From Pseudomonas sichuanensis (GTDB lineage Bacteria; Pseudomonadota; Gammaproteobacteria; Pseudomonadales; Pseudomonadaceae), in NCBI RefSeq assembly GCF_003231305.1, contig NZ_QKVM01000043.1, positions 1 to 56,449 of the forward strand: a stretch of DNA of 56,449 nt, given 5' to 3'. Position numbers and translations under genes: made by a program. Of this stretch, positions 23,668 to 31,367 are shown piece after piece (within the stretch, counting starts at the first letter, position 1; each line of letters starts with the position of its first letter). Under the pieces are notes generated by a model. It was not told the DNA's origin and did no database searches. It saw only the letters and a list, made by a program, of their open reading frames with translations.

Positions 23668-26418
23668 TCAAGTGGTGGCCCAGGAGTGGCTGCCGCCAAT
23701 CCTGACGATTCTGCCCAGTGGCAGCCATTGCTGCTGCAACTGGCTGAAGCGCAGCGTATCGATGAAATGGCCGGCATTGACCCGGGGCATGCCATACAGG
23801 TTGGTAACCTGGCGCAATGTGGCCTGCAGCGGCAGGTGCCGGTCGATCACGCTGGTGAGCATGGCCGGGCCTGTCAGCCTGTTCAGTTTCGCCGCGTACT
23901 CATAGGCTGCCTGAGGGTTGAGCCGGGGATCAGGTCGACTGTCATAGAAGCCTGGCTCGGCGGCAAACCGTGCATGCATTTCTTCCGAGATGGCCTTGAG
24001 CAGTGGGTTGCCAGGGTGGCTACCGAGCGGTGTGGTGTTGAACTGCAGGTGCATGCCAAGCTTTTCGTTGGACACCGGCGGGTGCAGCACCAGGCCGTCG
24101 CCGGGGGCGAGCAGCTCGACCGTATCGATGGCCTCGCCCGGCTCGCCCCTTGGCTGGCCATTGATCATCAGCGGCCTGCCGGGTTCGCGCAGGGTGTCGT
24201 CCACGTCCATGTACAGACCACCCTCGTGGTCGAGCAACGGGTAGCGCAGCACATCGCAGGCCGACGAGAAGTTGGTGGCCACGCCGCCATTGCCGTCGAT
24301 GGCGGCCTGATATTGGGCGAAGTAGGGGCTGCGCTGGAAGCTGGCGTAGAACGGGTGCTCTTCCAGGGGCACGATCCGCAGGGTCGGCGCATGCTCGGCG
24401 AGCAGGCGCAGGTTCTCGCGATATGCCTCGGGGGTCGCGTTCGACAGGAACAGCCGGTAGGCATACTGGCTTTCACTCAGTCGTCGGGCGTTGCTGCCCA
24501 GGTTCTCCAACAGTGCCCGGCTGATGACCTTGTCACCGACCCAGATGCTCGAAACCTGCCTGGGAATCGGCTGCAGGGCCGTGGAGTCGATGGTGGGGTA
24601 CTCGACCGGCAGGCGCAGGTCGATACCCAGCGCACGCAGCGAGCCCATGCGCATGGCGTGAGTGACCGGGCGAGTGCGCACATCGACTTCCATCAGGCTA
24701 TCGGCCTGCGGATCCGGTACATGGAAGGTAGGGACCACATGGTTGAGTTCGTCCTCTCGGATGAACGCATCGAATTCCACGTCGTAGATCATTTCGGTGA
24801 CATAGCCGTCGATCGTCGCGTACAGGCTGTCGGGCGTGCCGTCGTAGCGCGGCATGCGGCTGACCCTGCTGCTGACCAGCGGATCGGCGTCTGCCAGTGG
24901 TGCGATGGGCTCGGGGCTGTGAAAGTACTCGGCTATCGCTTCCGGAAAGTGCGGCGGCGTGACCGGCCCCATGGGATAGCCCAATTGGCCATTGACCTGG
25001 CTGGGCATGACGAAGTGTTCGTCCTTGAAGCGCAGTAGCAAGGGCGCCTCCTGGGCGAGCCGATGCAGCAGCGGTACGGCATTGAGCAAGCCGAACATGG
25101 CGCCCTGCACGCCTGTGGCCTGCTCTTGCTGGCTCTTGCCATGGATGGCCTGGTCCAGGCCGAGGCCGAATTGCGTGACACCCCCCACGGCAAACAGGGG
25201 GGCCAGCTCCGGTACCACCAACGCCAGGGGCGCCAGGTAGTCGAGCGCCGACTTCAGGTAACCGCGCCAGCGCGCCTTGAGCACCTCGCTGCGGTCGGTG
25301 GCGATGAAGTCCGCGTCCTGGTAGCTGCGGCGTTTTTGACGCTTGGCCAGGGCGAGGAACAGATCGCCTTCGATGGGAGGGCTGAAGGTCTCGGTCTTGT
25401 AGTTCACATAATCGCGCGGTGTCCAATGCCCTTCGGTGGTGAAACCTGGGCGTTGAGGGGGCAGGTCGTTGCTGTGCGGGTAGACCGCCAGGCCATCGAG
25501 GGCCGTCGCCAGGCCGCTGTAGCTCAGGCCGTCCGGCGTATCGGCCTGGGCGAAGTGTTCCATCAGCGCCTGGCGTTTTTGCAGGTCCTTGCACTGCTGC
25601 GCGAACCAGTCCTTGAGCAGGGGCTCGTTGGAGAACTCATGCAGGGGCGAGGCATTGCCTGGAATGTACAGCAGCGTCAAACCGGTGGCCTTGTCCTCGA
25701 TGCACAGCAGGTCGGTTGCGCTGTAGCCGTAAACGTTGAGTGGGAAGACCTGGACGCTGGGCGGGCGGGTGGCCACTCCAGCGGCCTGCCAGGCGAGGCG
25801 TACGCCAGCACGGCTGAGGCTGCCTTCCTCTGCCTGCTTGTTGCAGGCAGCGAGGAAGTTGATCTGCGCGCTGACGCGGTAGCTGTCCAGATGCGCGAAC
25901 CAGTAGTTGTTCAGCAAGGCCTTGTAGCGGGTATGGAAATCCAGGTTCCAGATGAATTGCTGCAGGTCCTCGGCCGGCACATCGATATGGGTCTTGTGAC
26001 TGTATTCCTGGGGCTGCGAGCGTCGGAACAGGCCGTTGTACACCTCGTAGGCGGCGCCGTTGCCGTACCACTCGCGCTCACGCAAGTTTTCGACCAGGCG
26101 GATCTTGCCGGGAAAATGCCCGGCCCAGGGTTCGCCGAACAGTCCGCCAACCAGGTTGTTGTTGGATTCGCCTTGCCAGTTCGACAGCATGGCCTGGGTC
26201 AGGCTCTGCTTCTGCACGACGATACCGTCCCAGCCAGCATCGCTGCCTGACTGGTAGTGCAGGGTCACCACATCGACCTGGTCGGGGTTCAGCATCAGGT
26301 GGCGCTGGGCCGCCCAGGCCTTGAGGGCGTCGGCAACGATGCGGTCGGGGCGAGGAAAGTGGCGCAGATGGTCGCGGACGTACTGCACGCCCGCGTTGTT
26401 GACGATGGGAGTATTCAA
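23668..26418 (-). CDS. large toxin: dermonecrotic-type N-terminus with TcdA/TcdB-like glycosyltransferase
   Basis: A 916-residue protein. The start is TTG 26418 (MNTPIVNNAGVQYVRDHLRH), preceded by AAGGTGATC. No signal peptide. Residues ~20-440 resemble the dermonecrotic-toxin N-terminal domain (DUF6543) common in Pseudomonas, including a hydrophobic stretch at about 390-430 (LDYLAPLALVVPELAPLFAV). Residues ~615-800 look like the GT44 glycosyltransferase of clostridial toxins: SSIWVG (Trp near 626), FSSACDVLRYPLL then GGLYMDVDD, with the metal-binding DxD at 738-740. In clostridial toxins these residues bind UDP-sugar and modify Rho GTPases; the sugar and target here are unknown. It lies 70 bases downstream of the FlhB-like gene on the same strand. 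Composition matches its neighbours, so any acquisition is not recent. Confidence 0.8.
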   Translation of the reverse strand: MNTPIVNNAGVQYVRDHLRHFPRPDRIVADALKAWAAQRHLMLNPDQVDVVTLHYQSGSDAGWDGIVVQKQSLTQAMLSNWQGESNNNLVGGLFGEPWAGHFPGKIRLVENLREREWYGNGAAYEVYNGLFRRSQPQEYSHKTHIDVPAEDLQQFIWNLDFHTRYKALLNNYWFAHLDSYRVSAQINFLAACNKQAEEGSLSRAGVRLAWQAAGVATRPPSVQVFPLNVYGYSATDLLCIEDKATGLTLLYIPGNASPLHEFSNEPLLKDWFAQQCKDLQKRQALMEHFAQADTPDGLSYSGLATALDGLAVYPHSNDLPPQRPGFTTEGHWTPRDYVNYKTETFSPPIEGDLFLALAKRQKRRSYQDADFIATDRSEVLKARWRGYLKSALDYLAPLALVVPELAPLFAVGGVTQFGLGLDQAIHGKSQQEQATGVQGAMFGLLNAVPLLHRLAQEAPLLLRFKDEHFVMPSQVNGQLGYPMGPVTPPHFPEAIAEYFHSPEPIAPLADADPLVSSRVSRMPRYDGTPDSLYATIDGYVTEMIYDVEFDAFIREDELNHVVPTFHVPDPQADSLMEVDVRTRPVTHAMRMGSLRALGIDLRLPVEYPTIDSTALQPIPRQVSSIWVGDKVISRALLENLGSNARRLSESQYAYRLFLSNATPEAYRENLRLLAEHAPTLRIVPLEEHPFYASFQRSPYFAQYQAAIDGNGGVATNFSSACDVLRYPLLDHEGGLYMDVDDTLREPGRPLMINGQPRGEPGEAIDTVELLAPGDGLVLHPPVSNEKLGMHLQFNTTPLGSHPGNPLLKAISEEMHARFAAEPGFYDSRPDPRLNPQAAYEYAAKLNRLTGPAMLTSVIDRHLPLQATLRQVTNLYGMPRVNAGHFIDTLRFSQLQQQWLPLGRIVRIGGSHSWATT

Positions 26419-26488
26419 GGTAGATCACCTTAGCCGTTGATGGGCTGGCGAAGGTGGCAGGCGCCGGGCGTGGGCGGGCCCTACATAG

Positions 26489-26827
26489 TTATCGTCGCGG
26501 TTCGGGCAGGGCGAGTACCGACGGGGTGATGTCCCGTTCACCCGCCGGTGTGTCGTCGAAGCCGGCCGGCACCCTGCCGCGCAGTTGCCAGGCAAAGGCG
26601 ATGATCTCGGCGATGGTCAGGTACAGCGCTTCGGGGATCTGCTCGCCCAGTTCCAGGCGCGCCAGCAGGCGTACCAGCTCGGCATTCTCGTAGATCGGCA
26701 CTTCATGCTCGCGGGCAAGGGCAAGGATGGCTTCGGCCAGTTCGTCGTCGCCCTTGGCACTCAAGGTGGGGGCCTGCTGGCCGTCGTAGCTCAGGGCAAT
26801 GGCCTGGCGCGGTGGTTGCTGTTTCAT
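26489..26827 (-). CDS. short FlhB C-terminal-domain-like protein
   Basis: A 112-residue protein resembling the cytoplasmic domain of FlhB/YscU export switch proteins (QAIALSYDGQQAPTLSAKGD; ILALAREHEVPIYENAELVR; EIPEALY-like QIPEALYLTIAEIIAF). It has no membrane helices, and the autocleavage motif NPTH is absent: the position before ALSY reads RQAI. Such stand-alone proteins (FhlB/YlqH type) can replace the FlhB C-terminus after cleavage in some bacteria. The start at 26827 overlaps the FliK-like stop by 4 bases, so the pair is translationally coupled. Confidence 0.85.
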   Translation of the reverse strand: MKQQPPRQAIALSYDGQQAPTLSAKGDDELAEAILALAREHEVPIYENAELVRLLARLELGEQIPEALYLTIAEIIAFAWQLRGRVPAGFDDTPAGERDITPSVLALPEPRR

Positions 26828-28398
26828 GCGTTCTCATCCACCCAACGTTGTTCCAGGCGTGTGCGTGGGCCTTGCGGTGGCGTGCCGGGATGGCATTCCA
26901 GGTCGCCGACATCCAGGCCGCGGGCCAGCAGGCGTTCGCGCAGGGCGCCGAGCTGGCTGTCGATCAGCCGTGCCGTGCGCTCCTGCTCGGCCCAGAGCTG
27001 GCCGGACAGGCGCCCCTGGGACAGTTGCGCCTGGACCTGCAAGGGGCCAAGGGGGGCCAGGTCGAAGGCCAGCTCGATGCGCCACAGTGCGGCCAGCGGA
27101 TCACGCTGTTCGTGCTGTTCGCGTTCACGGTCGGCTTGCTGCTGCGGGGTTTCCTCGCGTTGCAGCTTGACCTGCAGGGGGATGAATTCCTGGCCGTGGC
27201 GGATGGGAATTTCCGTCTGCCAGGTGGTCTGCAGGTTGCCGTTTTCCAGTTGGCCGGATTGCTGCAGGCTGGACAGCGCATGGCTTTGCAGGCGCGATAC
27301 GGCGCCGGCGGCCAGGCGCAGCAGTTGCTGCAGATCGCCTTCTTGCTCCAGCTTCTGCAGCAGCCGTGCGGGCAGCGGGAAGGGCCCGGACTGTGGACGT
27401 GGGCTGACCTGGCCGAGCATGCCCAGTGCGCTGCGGGCAAAACCCGGCAGCGCCTGGGCCAGAGAGGCGCCGGTCAGCATCGGGCTGAGTGTCGAGCTGG
27501 CCGCTGGCGGCGGCAACTGGGCGATCAGGCGCACCAGCTGTGCCTTGAGGTCGGGTGCCACGCCGCTGGCGAGCCCGCCGAGCAGCTTGGTTTCCAGGAA
27601 CGCGCCGCTGTTGTTCAGTGCCTGGGCGAGCTGCTTTGGGTCGCCCAGTTGCCGCGCGTCCGGCAGGCTGGCCAGCAGGCGCTCGGCGCTGGCACGCAGT
27701 TCCACACCGGCGTCTGGCGAGCGGGCGATCTGCTGCAGGCCGCTGAGCAGCCCCGGCAGTGACGCCTGCTGCCCTTGCTGGGTAACCAGGTGCTGGGCGA
27801 TCGCCAGTTGATCCTGGCGGCCGCTAAGGGGCACGAAACGCAGCGACTGGTCGCCTTGCACCAGGGCGCTGAGCAGGCTGCCGACCGGTAGCGGGCGCGG
27901 GCTGTCGATGGTCAGGGTGGCCCCGGCCTGGCTGCTGTTGAGCAGGCTCACCAGCGAACGGAAGCTGGCTGCTTCGCCTGGGGGCTGCGGCAGTGCCTGG
28001 CTGGTCAGCACTTTGCCTTGCAGCAAGGTGCCGACCGGCATCTGGCGGGTGTCGAGGCGGGTGAGGGTGGCGATGTTGCTGGCGTTGGCCTGCTGCACCA
28101 GCACCGCGAGGCGGTTGCTGTCGGTCTGGGTGACATTGATCAGGCTGCCCTGGGGCAGCGGCTGGCTGGTGCTGGCCTGCAGCTGGGTCTGGTTGCCGTT
28201 GGTCTGGGTCAGCCGCAGCAGGAGCTGGAACTCCTGGCCGACCTGGCGCAGCGACATGACTTCGGCGCGCGCAGTCTCGCCCGGTGCCAGCAGCCCGGGC
28301 TGCGATTGCAGCAGGCGCAGCAGTTCACCGGTCAGGGCGGCCCTGGTCGCCTGGGGGCTTGGCACAGTTTGTGCGCCGAGACTATTGATTTCAGTCAT
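26824..28398 (-). CDS. FliK-like hook-length control family protein
   Basis: A 524-residue protein from ATG 28398 (MTEINSLGAQTVPSPQATRA); further in-frame starts upstream run into the REP pair. Most of it is Gln/Leu/Ala-rich (residues 1-400). The C-terminal ~110 residues have the FliK-C pattern (PIRHGQEFIPLQVKLQREET; WRIELAFDLAPLGPLQVQAQ; LSGQLWAEQERTARLIDSQL). The true hook-length FliK is normally encoded in the fliK-fliL-fliM region outside this window, so this is a second, divergent member paired with the FlhB-like gene. It may control an export step or be an accessory factor. Confidence 0.8.
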   Translation of the reverse strand: MTEINSLGAQTVPSPQATRAALTGELLRLLQSQPGLLAPGETARAEVMSLRQVGQEFQLLLRLTQTNGNQTQLQASTSQPLPQGSLINVTQTDSNRLAVLVQQANASNIATLTRLDTRQMPVGTLLQGKVLTSQALPQPPGEAASFRSLVSLLNSSQAGATLTIDSPRPLPVGSLLSALVQGDQSLRFVPLSGRQDQLAIAQHLVTQQGQQASLPGLLSGLQQIARSPDAGVELRASAERLLASLPDARQLGDPKQLAQALNNSGAFLETKLLGGLASGVAPDLKAQLVRLIAQLPPPAASSTLSPMLTGASLAQALPGFARSALGMLGQVSPRPQSGPFPLPARLLQKLEQEGDLQQLLRLAAGAVSRLQSHALSSLQQSGQLENGNLQTTWQTEIPIRHGQEFIPLQVKLQREETPQQQADREREQHEQRDPLAALWRIELAFDLAPLGPLQVQAQLSQGRLSGQLWAEQERTARLIDSQLGALRERLLARGLDVGDLECHPGTPPQGPRTRLEQRWVDENA

Positions 28399-28528
28399 GA
28401 TTGTATACAACCTGTCGAACCCGCCCTCTTGGCAGCGGGGCAGCGCGTGTAATAATGCCGGCCGCCCGCCTGCCAGTATAACGGCAGGGCAGGGGGCGAC
28501 TTGAGACACAGGGTTTAAGACCGGTGTC

Positions 28529-28606
28529 GCCTGCTTCGCGGGTGAACCCGCTCCCACAAGGATTGCGTTGGTCCTTGTGGGAGCGGGTTTACCCGCGAAG
28601 AGGCGG
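28529..28606. repeat. REP pair (REPIN) upstream of ccmA
   Basis: Two head-to-head P. putida-type REP units: CTTCGCGGGTGAACCCGCTC within 28529-28560, and its inverse GAGCGGGTTTACCCGCGAAG within 28573-28606. They sit in the 244-base gap between the divergent FliK-like gene and ccmA; the rest of the gap carries no gene. The palindrome TTGTATACAA is at 28401-28410, just before the FliK-like start. Confidence 0.85.
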
Positions 28607-28642
28607 CGCAGATCATGTGCCCAATCTGAATAAGGCGAAACC

Positions 28643-29275
28643 GTGACCCTTCACCTCCAAGCCGCAGGCCTGGCCTGCGAGCGCGACTGGCGACTGCTGT
28701 TCGAGCACCTGGACTTCGAACTGCGCCCTGGCGACATGCTGCAGATCGCCGGCCCCAACGGCAGCGGCAAGACCAGCCTGTTGCGCCTGCTGGCCGGGCT
28801 GATGCAGCCCACCGCCGGGCAGATCCTGCTCGGCGGCCAGCCATTGGCCGAGCAGCGCCACGCCCTGGCCAGCATCCTCATCTGGATCGGGCACGCCGCC
28901 GGCATCAAGGACTTGCTCACCGCCGAAGAGAACCTCGCCTGGCTCTGCGCGCTGCACCAGCCGGCGGGCCGCGAAGCCATCTGGCGCGCGCTGGAGGCCG
29001 TCGGCCTGCGCGGTTTCGAGGATGTGCCGTGCCATACCCTGTCAGCCGGCCAGCAACGGCGCGTGGCACTGGCGCGGTTATACCTGGACAGCCCGCCGCT
29101 GTGGATTCTCGACGAGCCGTTCACCGCCCTCGACAAGCAGGGCGTCGCCCAGCTCGAGGCGCACCTGGCGGCGCACTGCGAGCAGGGCGGCACGGTGGTA
29201 CTGACCACCCACCACACCCTGGCGCACACGCCGGCCGGTTACCGTGAACTGAACCTGGGGCAATGGGCGGCATGA
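28643..29275 (+). CDS. ccmA: heme exporter ATPase CcmA
   Basis: A 210-residue ABC ATPase starting with GTG 28643 (MTLHLQAAGLACERDWRLLF). Walker A GPNGSGKTSL (about 37-46), signature LSAGQQRRVALAR, Walker B LWILDEPFTALD, and the switch His in TTHHTLAH are intact. With CcmB, CcmC and CcmD it drives release of heme-loaded CcmE for cytochrome c maturation. First gene of a nine-gene operon with overlapping or close starts. Confidence 0.96.
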   Translation: MTLHLQAAGLACERDWRLLFEHLDFELRPGDMLQIAGPNGSGKTSLLRLLAGLMQPTAGQILLGGQPLAEQRHALASILIWIGHAAGIKDLLTAEENLAWLCALHQPAGREAIWRALEAVGLRGFEDVPCHTLSAGQQRRVALARLYLDSPPLWILDEPFTALDKQGVAQLEAHLAAHCEQGGTVVLTTHHTLAHTPAGYRELNLGQWAA

Positions 29276-29940
29276 GCGTATTCCTTCTGCTGTTGCGCCG
29301 CGAAGCGCGCCTGTTGTTCCGCCGCCCGGCGGAGCTGGCCAACCCACTGGTGTTCTTCGCCATAGTGGTCGCGTTGTTCCCCCTGGCGGTGGGCCCCGAG
29401 ACGCAATTGTTGCAAACCTTGTCGCCGGGGCTGGTCTGGGTCGCGGCATTGTTGGCGGTGTTGCTGTCGCTGGACGGGCTGTTTCGCAGCGACTTCGAGG
29501 ACGGCTCGCTGGAGCAGTGGGTGCTGTCGCCGCACCCTCTGGCGCTGCTGGTGCTGGCCAAGGTCCTGGCGCACTGGATCTTTTCCGGCCTGGCGCTGGT
29601 ATTGTTGGCGCCACTGCTGGCGCTGATGCTCGGCTTGCCGGCCAGTTGCCTGCCGGTGCTGCTCGCTTCGCTGTTGCTGGGCACGCCGGTGCTGAGCCTG
29701 CTGGGCGCGGTGGGGGCGGCGCTGACAGTCGGTCTCAAGCGCGGCGGTTTGCTGCTGGCGTTGCTGATTCTGCCGTTGTATATCCCTGTATTGATCCTGG
29801 GCAGTGGTGCGTTGCAGGCGGCGTTGCAGAATATGCCGGCTACCGGCCACCTGCTCTGGCTTGCCAGCCTGACGGCCCTGGCGGTGACACTGGCACCCTT
29901 TGCGATCGCCGCCGGCCTGAAGATCAGCGTCGGCGAATAA
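29272..29940 (+). CDS. ccmB: heme exporter membrane protein CcmB
   Basis: A 222-residue protein with six predicted membrane helices, starting at ATG 29272 (MSVFLLLLRREARLLFRRPA) and overlapping ccmA by 4 bases. It is the permease partner of CcmA. The loop RSDFEDGSLEQWVLSPHPL is a conserved CcmB segment. ccmC starts 46 bases later, the widest gap in this operon. Confidence 0.96.
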   Translation: MSVFLLLLRREARLLFRRPAELANPLVFFAIVVALFPLAVGPETQLLQTLSPGLVWVAALLAVLLSLDGLFRSDFEDGSLEQWVLSPHPLALLVLAKVLAHWIFSGLALVLLAPLLALMLGLPASCLPVLLASLLLGTPVLSLLGAVGAALTVGLKRGGLLLALLILPLYIPVLILGSGALQAALQNMPATGHLLWLASLTALAVTLAPFAIAAGLKISVGE

Positions 29941-29986
29941 CGAGTTCCGGGCATTGCAGCCTGGCCAACACCCTGGATGTACCCTG

Positions 29987-30754
29987 ATGAAAATAAGCTG
30001 GACGTGGTTCCACAAGCTGGGTTCCCCCAAATGGTTCTATGCCATCAGCGGCCGCATGCTGCCGTGGCTGACCGTTTCCGCCATCCTGCTGCTGCTGGTG
30101 GGCATCACCTGGGGCCTGGCCTTCGCCCCCCAGGACTACCAGCAGGGCAACAGTTTCCGCATCATCTATATCCACGTGCCGGCAGCGATGCTGGCGCAGT
30201 CCTGCTACGTGCTGCTGGCGGTTGCCGGGGTGGTGGGGCTGGTGTGGAAGATGAAACTGGCCGACGTCGCCCTGCAATGCGCAGCGCCCATCGGCGCCTG
30301 GATGACCGCCGTGGCGCTGGTGACCGGCGCCATCTGGGGCAAGCCGACCTGGGGCAGTTGGTGGGTGTGGGACGCGCGCCTGACCTCGATGCTGATTCTG
30401 CTGTTCCTGTATTTCGGCATCATCGCCCTGGGCCAGGCCATCAGTAACCGCGACAGCGCGGCCAAGGCCTGCGCGGTGCTGGCCATCGTCGGCGTGATCA
30501 ACATCCCGATCATCAAGTACTCGGTGGAGTGGTGGAACACCCTGCACCAGGGCGCCACCTTCACCCTCACCGAAAAACCGGCGATGCCGGTGGAGATGTG
30601 GCTGCCGTTGCTGCTCACGGCGCTGGGTTTCTACTGCTTCTTCGGCGTGGTGCTGTTGCTGCGCATGCGCCTTGAAGTGCTCAAGCGCGAAGCCCGCGCC
30701 AGCTGGGTCAAGGATGAGGTAATGAATAGCCTGGGCCGGGGGGCAGCACGATGA
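29987..30754 (+). CDS. ccmC: heme-handling membrane protein CcmC
   Basis: A 255-residue protein with six membrane helices. The periplasmic tryptophan-rich WWD motif is present (WGSWWVWDARLTSMLILL, about residues 114-131), flanked by the conserved heme-ligating His residues (IYIHVPAAM; WWNTLHQGA). It loads heme onto CcmE. I chose ATG 29987 (MKISWTWFHKLGSPKWFYAI) because it matches the family; an upstream start at 29954 adds 11 residues. The stop overlaps ccmD by 4 bases. Confidence 0.96.
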   Translation: MKISWTWFHKLGSPKWFYAISGRMLPWLTVSAILLLLVGITWGLAFAPQDYQQGNSFRIIYIHVPAAMLAQSCYVLLAVAGVVGLVWKMKLADVALQCAAPIGAWMTAVALVTGAIWGKPTWGSWWVWDARLTSMLILLFLYFGIIALGQAISNRDSAAKACAVLAIVGVINIPIIKYSVEWWNTLHQGATFTLTEKPAMPVEMWLPLLLTALGFYCFFGVVLLLRMRLEVLKREARASWVKDEVMNSLGRGAAR

Positions 30755-30927
30755 GCTTCGCCTCGTTCAATGATTTCCTCGCCATGGGCCACCATGGCCT
30801 GTACGTCTGGTCGGCCTACGGCATCTGCCTGGCGGTGCTGGCGCTGAATGTCGCCGCGCCCCTGCTGGCCCGCCGTCGCTACCTGCAAGAAGAGGCGCGC
30901 CGTCTGCGCCGGGAGAGCAAACCGTGA
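30751..30927 (+). CDS. ccmD: heme exporter small subunit CcmD
   Basis: A 58-residue protein (MSFASFNDFLAMGHHGLYVW...), with one membrane helix (SAYGICLAVLALNVAAPLLA) and a basic, charged tail (RRRYLQEEARRLRRESKP). Position and pattern (FxxMGxHGxYVWxxY) are diagnostic. It helps release holo-CcmE from CcmABC. It overlaps ccmC at the start and ccmE at the end, both by 4 bases. Confidence 0.95.
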   Translation: MSFASFNDFLAMGHHGLYVWSAYGICLAVLALNVAAPLLARRRYLQEEARRLRRESKP

Positions 30928-31367
30928 ATCCGCAGCGCAAGAAACGCCTGTTCATCATCCTCGGCCTGCTGGCCGGTGTCGGCGTGGCCGTGGGCTTTGC
31001 CCTCAGTGCCCTGCAGCAGAACATCAACCTGTTCTATACCCCCACGCAGATCGCCAACGGCGAAGCGCCGCTGGACACCCGCATCCGCGCCGGCGGCATG
31101 GTCGAGAAGGGCTCGGTGCAGCGCTCGGCGGACTCGCTGGACGTGCGCTTCGTGGTCACCGACTACGCCAAGTCCGTGCCGATCACCTACCGCGGCATCC
31201 TCCCCGACCTGTTCCGCGAAGGGCAGGGCATCGTCGCGCTGGGCAAGCTCAACGCCGACGGCGTGGTGGTGGCTGACGAAGTGCTGGCCAAGCACGACGA
31301 GAAATACATGCCGCCGGAAGTCAGCAAGGCCCTGAAAGAAAGCGGCCAGGCGGAGGCCAAGCCATGA
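30924..31367 (+). CDS. ccmE: periplasmic heme chaperone CcmE
   Basis: A 147-residue protein with GTG start at 30924 (MNPQRKKRLFIILGLLAGVG), one N-terminal membrane anchor and an OB-fold domain. The covalent heme-binding His is in VLAKHDEKYMPPEV (about residue 124), with the Tyr ligand four residues on. It carries heme from CcmABCD to CcmF/H. ccmF begins at the last four bases. Confidence 0.96.
   Translation: MNPQRKKRLFIILGLLAGVGVAVGFALSALQQNINLFYTPTQIANGEAPLDTRIRAGGMVEKGSVQRSADSLDVRFVVTDYAKSVPITYRGILPDLFREGQGIVALGKLNADGVVVADEVLAKHDEKYMPPEVSKALKESGQAEAKP

Noticed and set aside
23686..25038. Long plus-strand open frames opposite the toxin gene
   Set aside because: They lack recognisable domains and ribosome binding sites; the minus strand codes for a coherent toxin.
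26419..26488. Possible sigma-28 promoter (GACGATAA) in front of the toxin gene
   Set aside because: The match is part of the FlhB-like gene's last codons, and no -35 element (TCAAG) is found at the proper distance.
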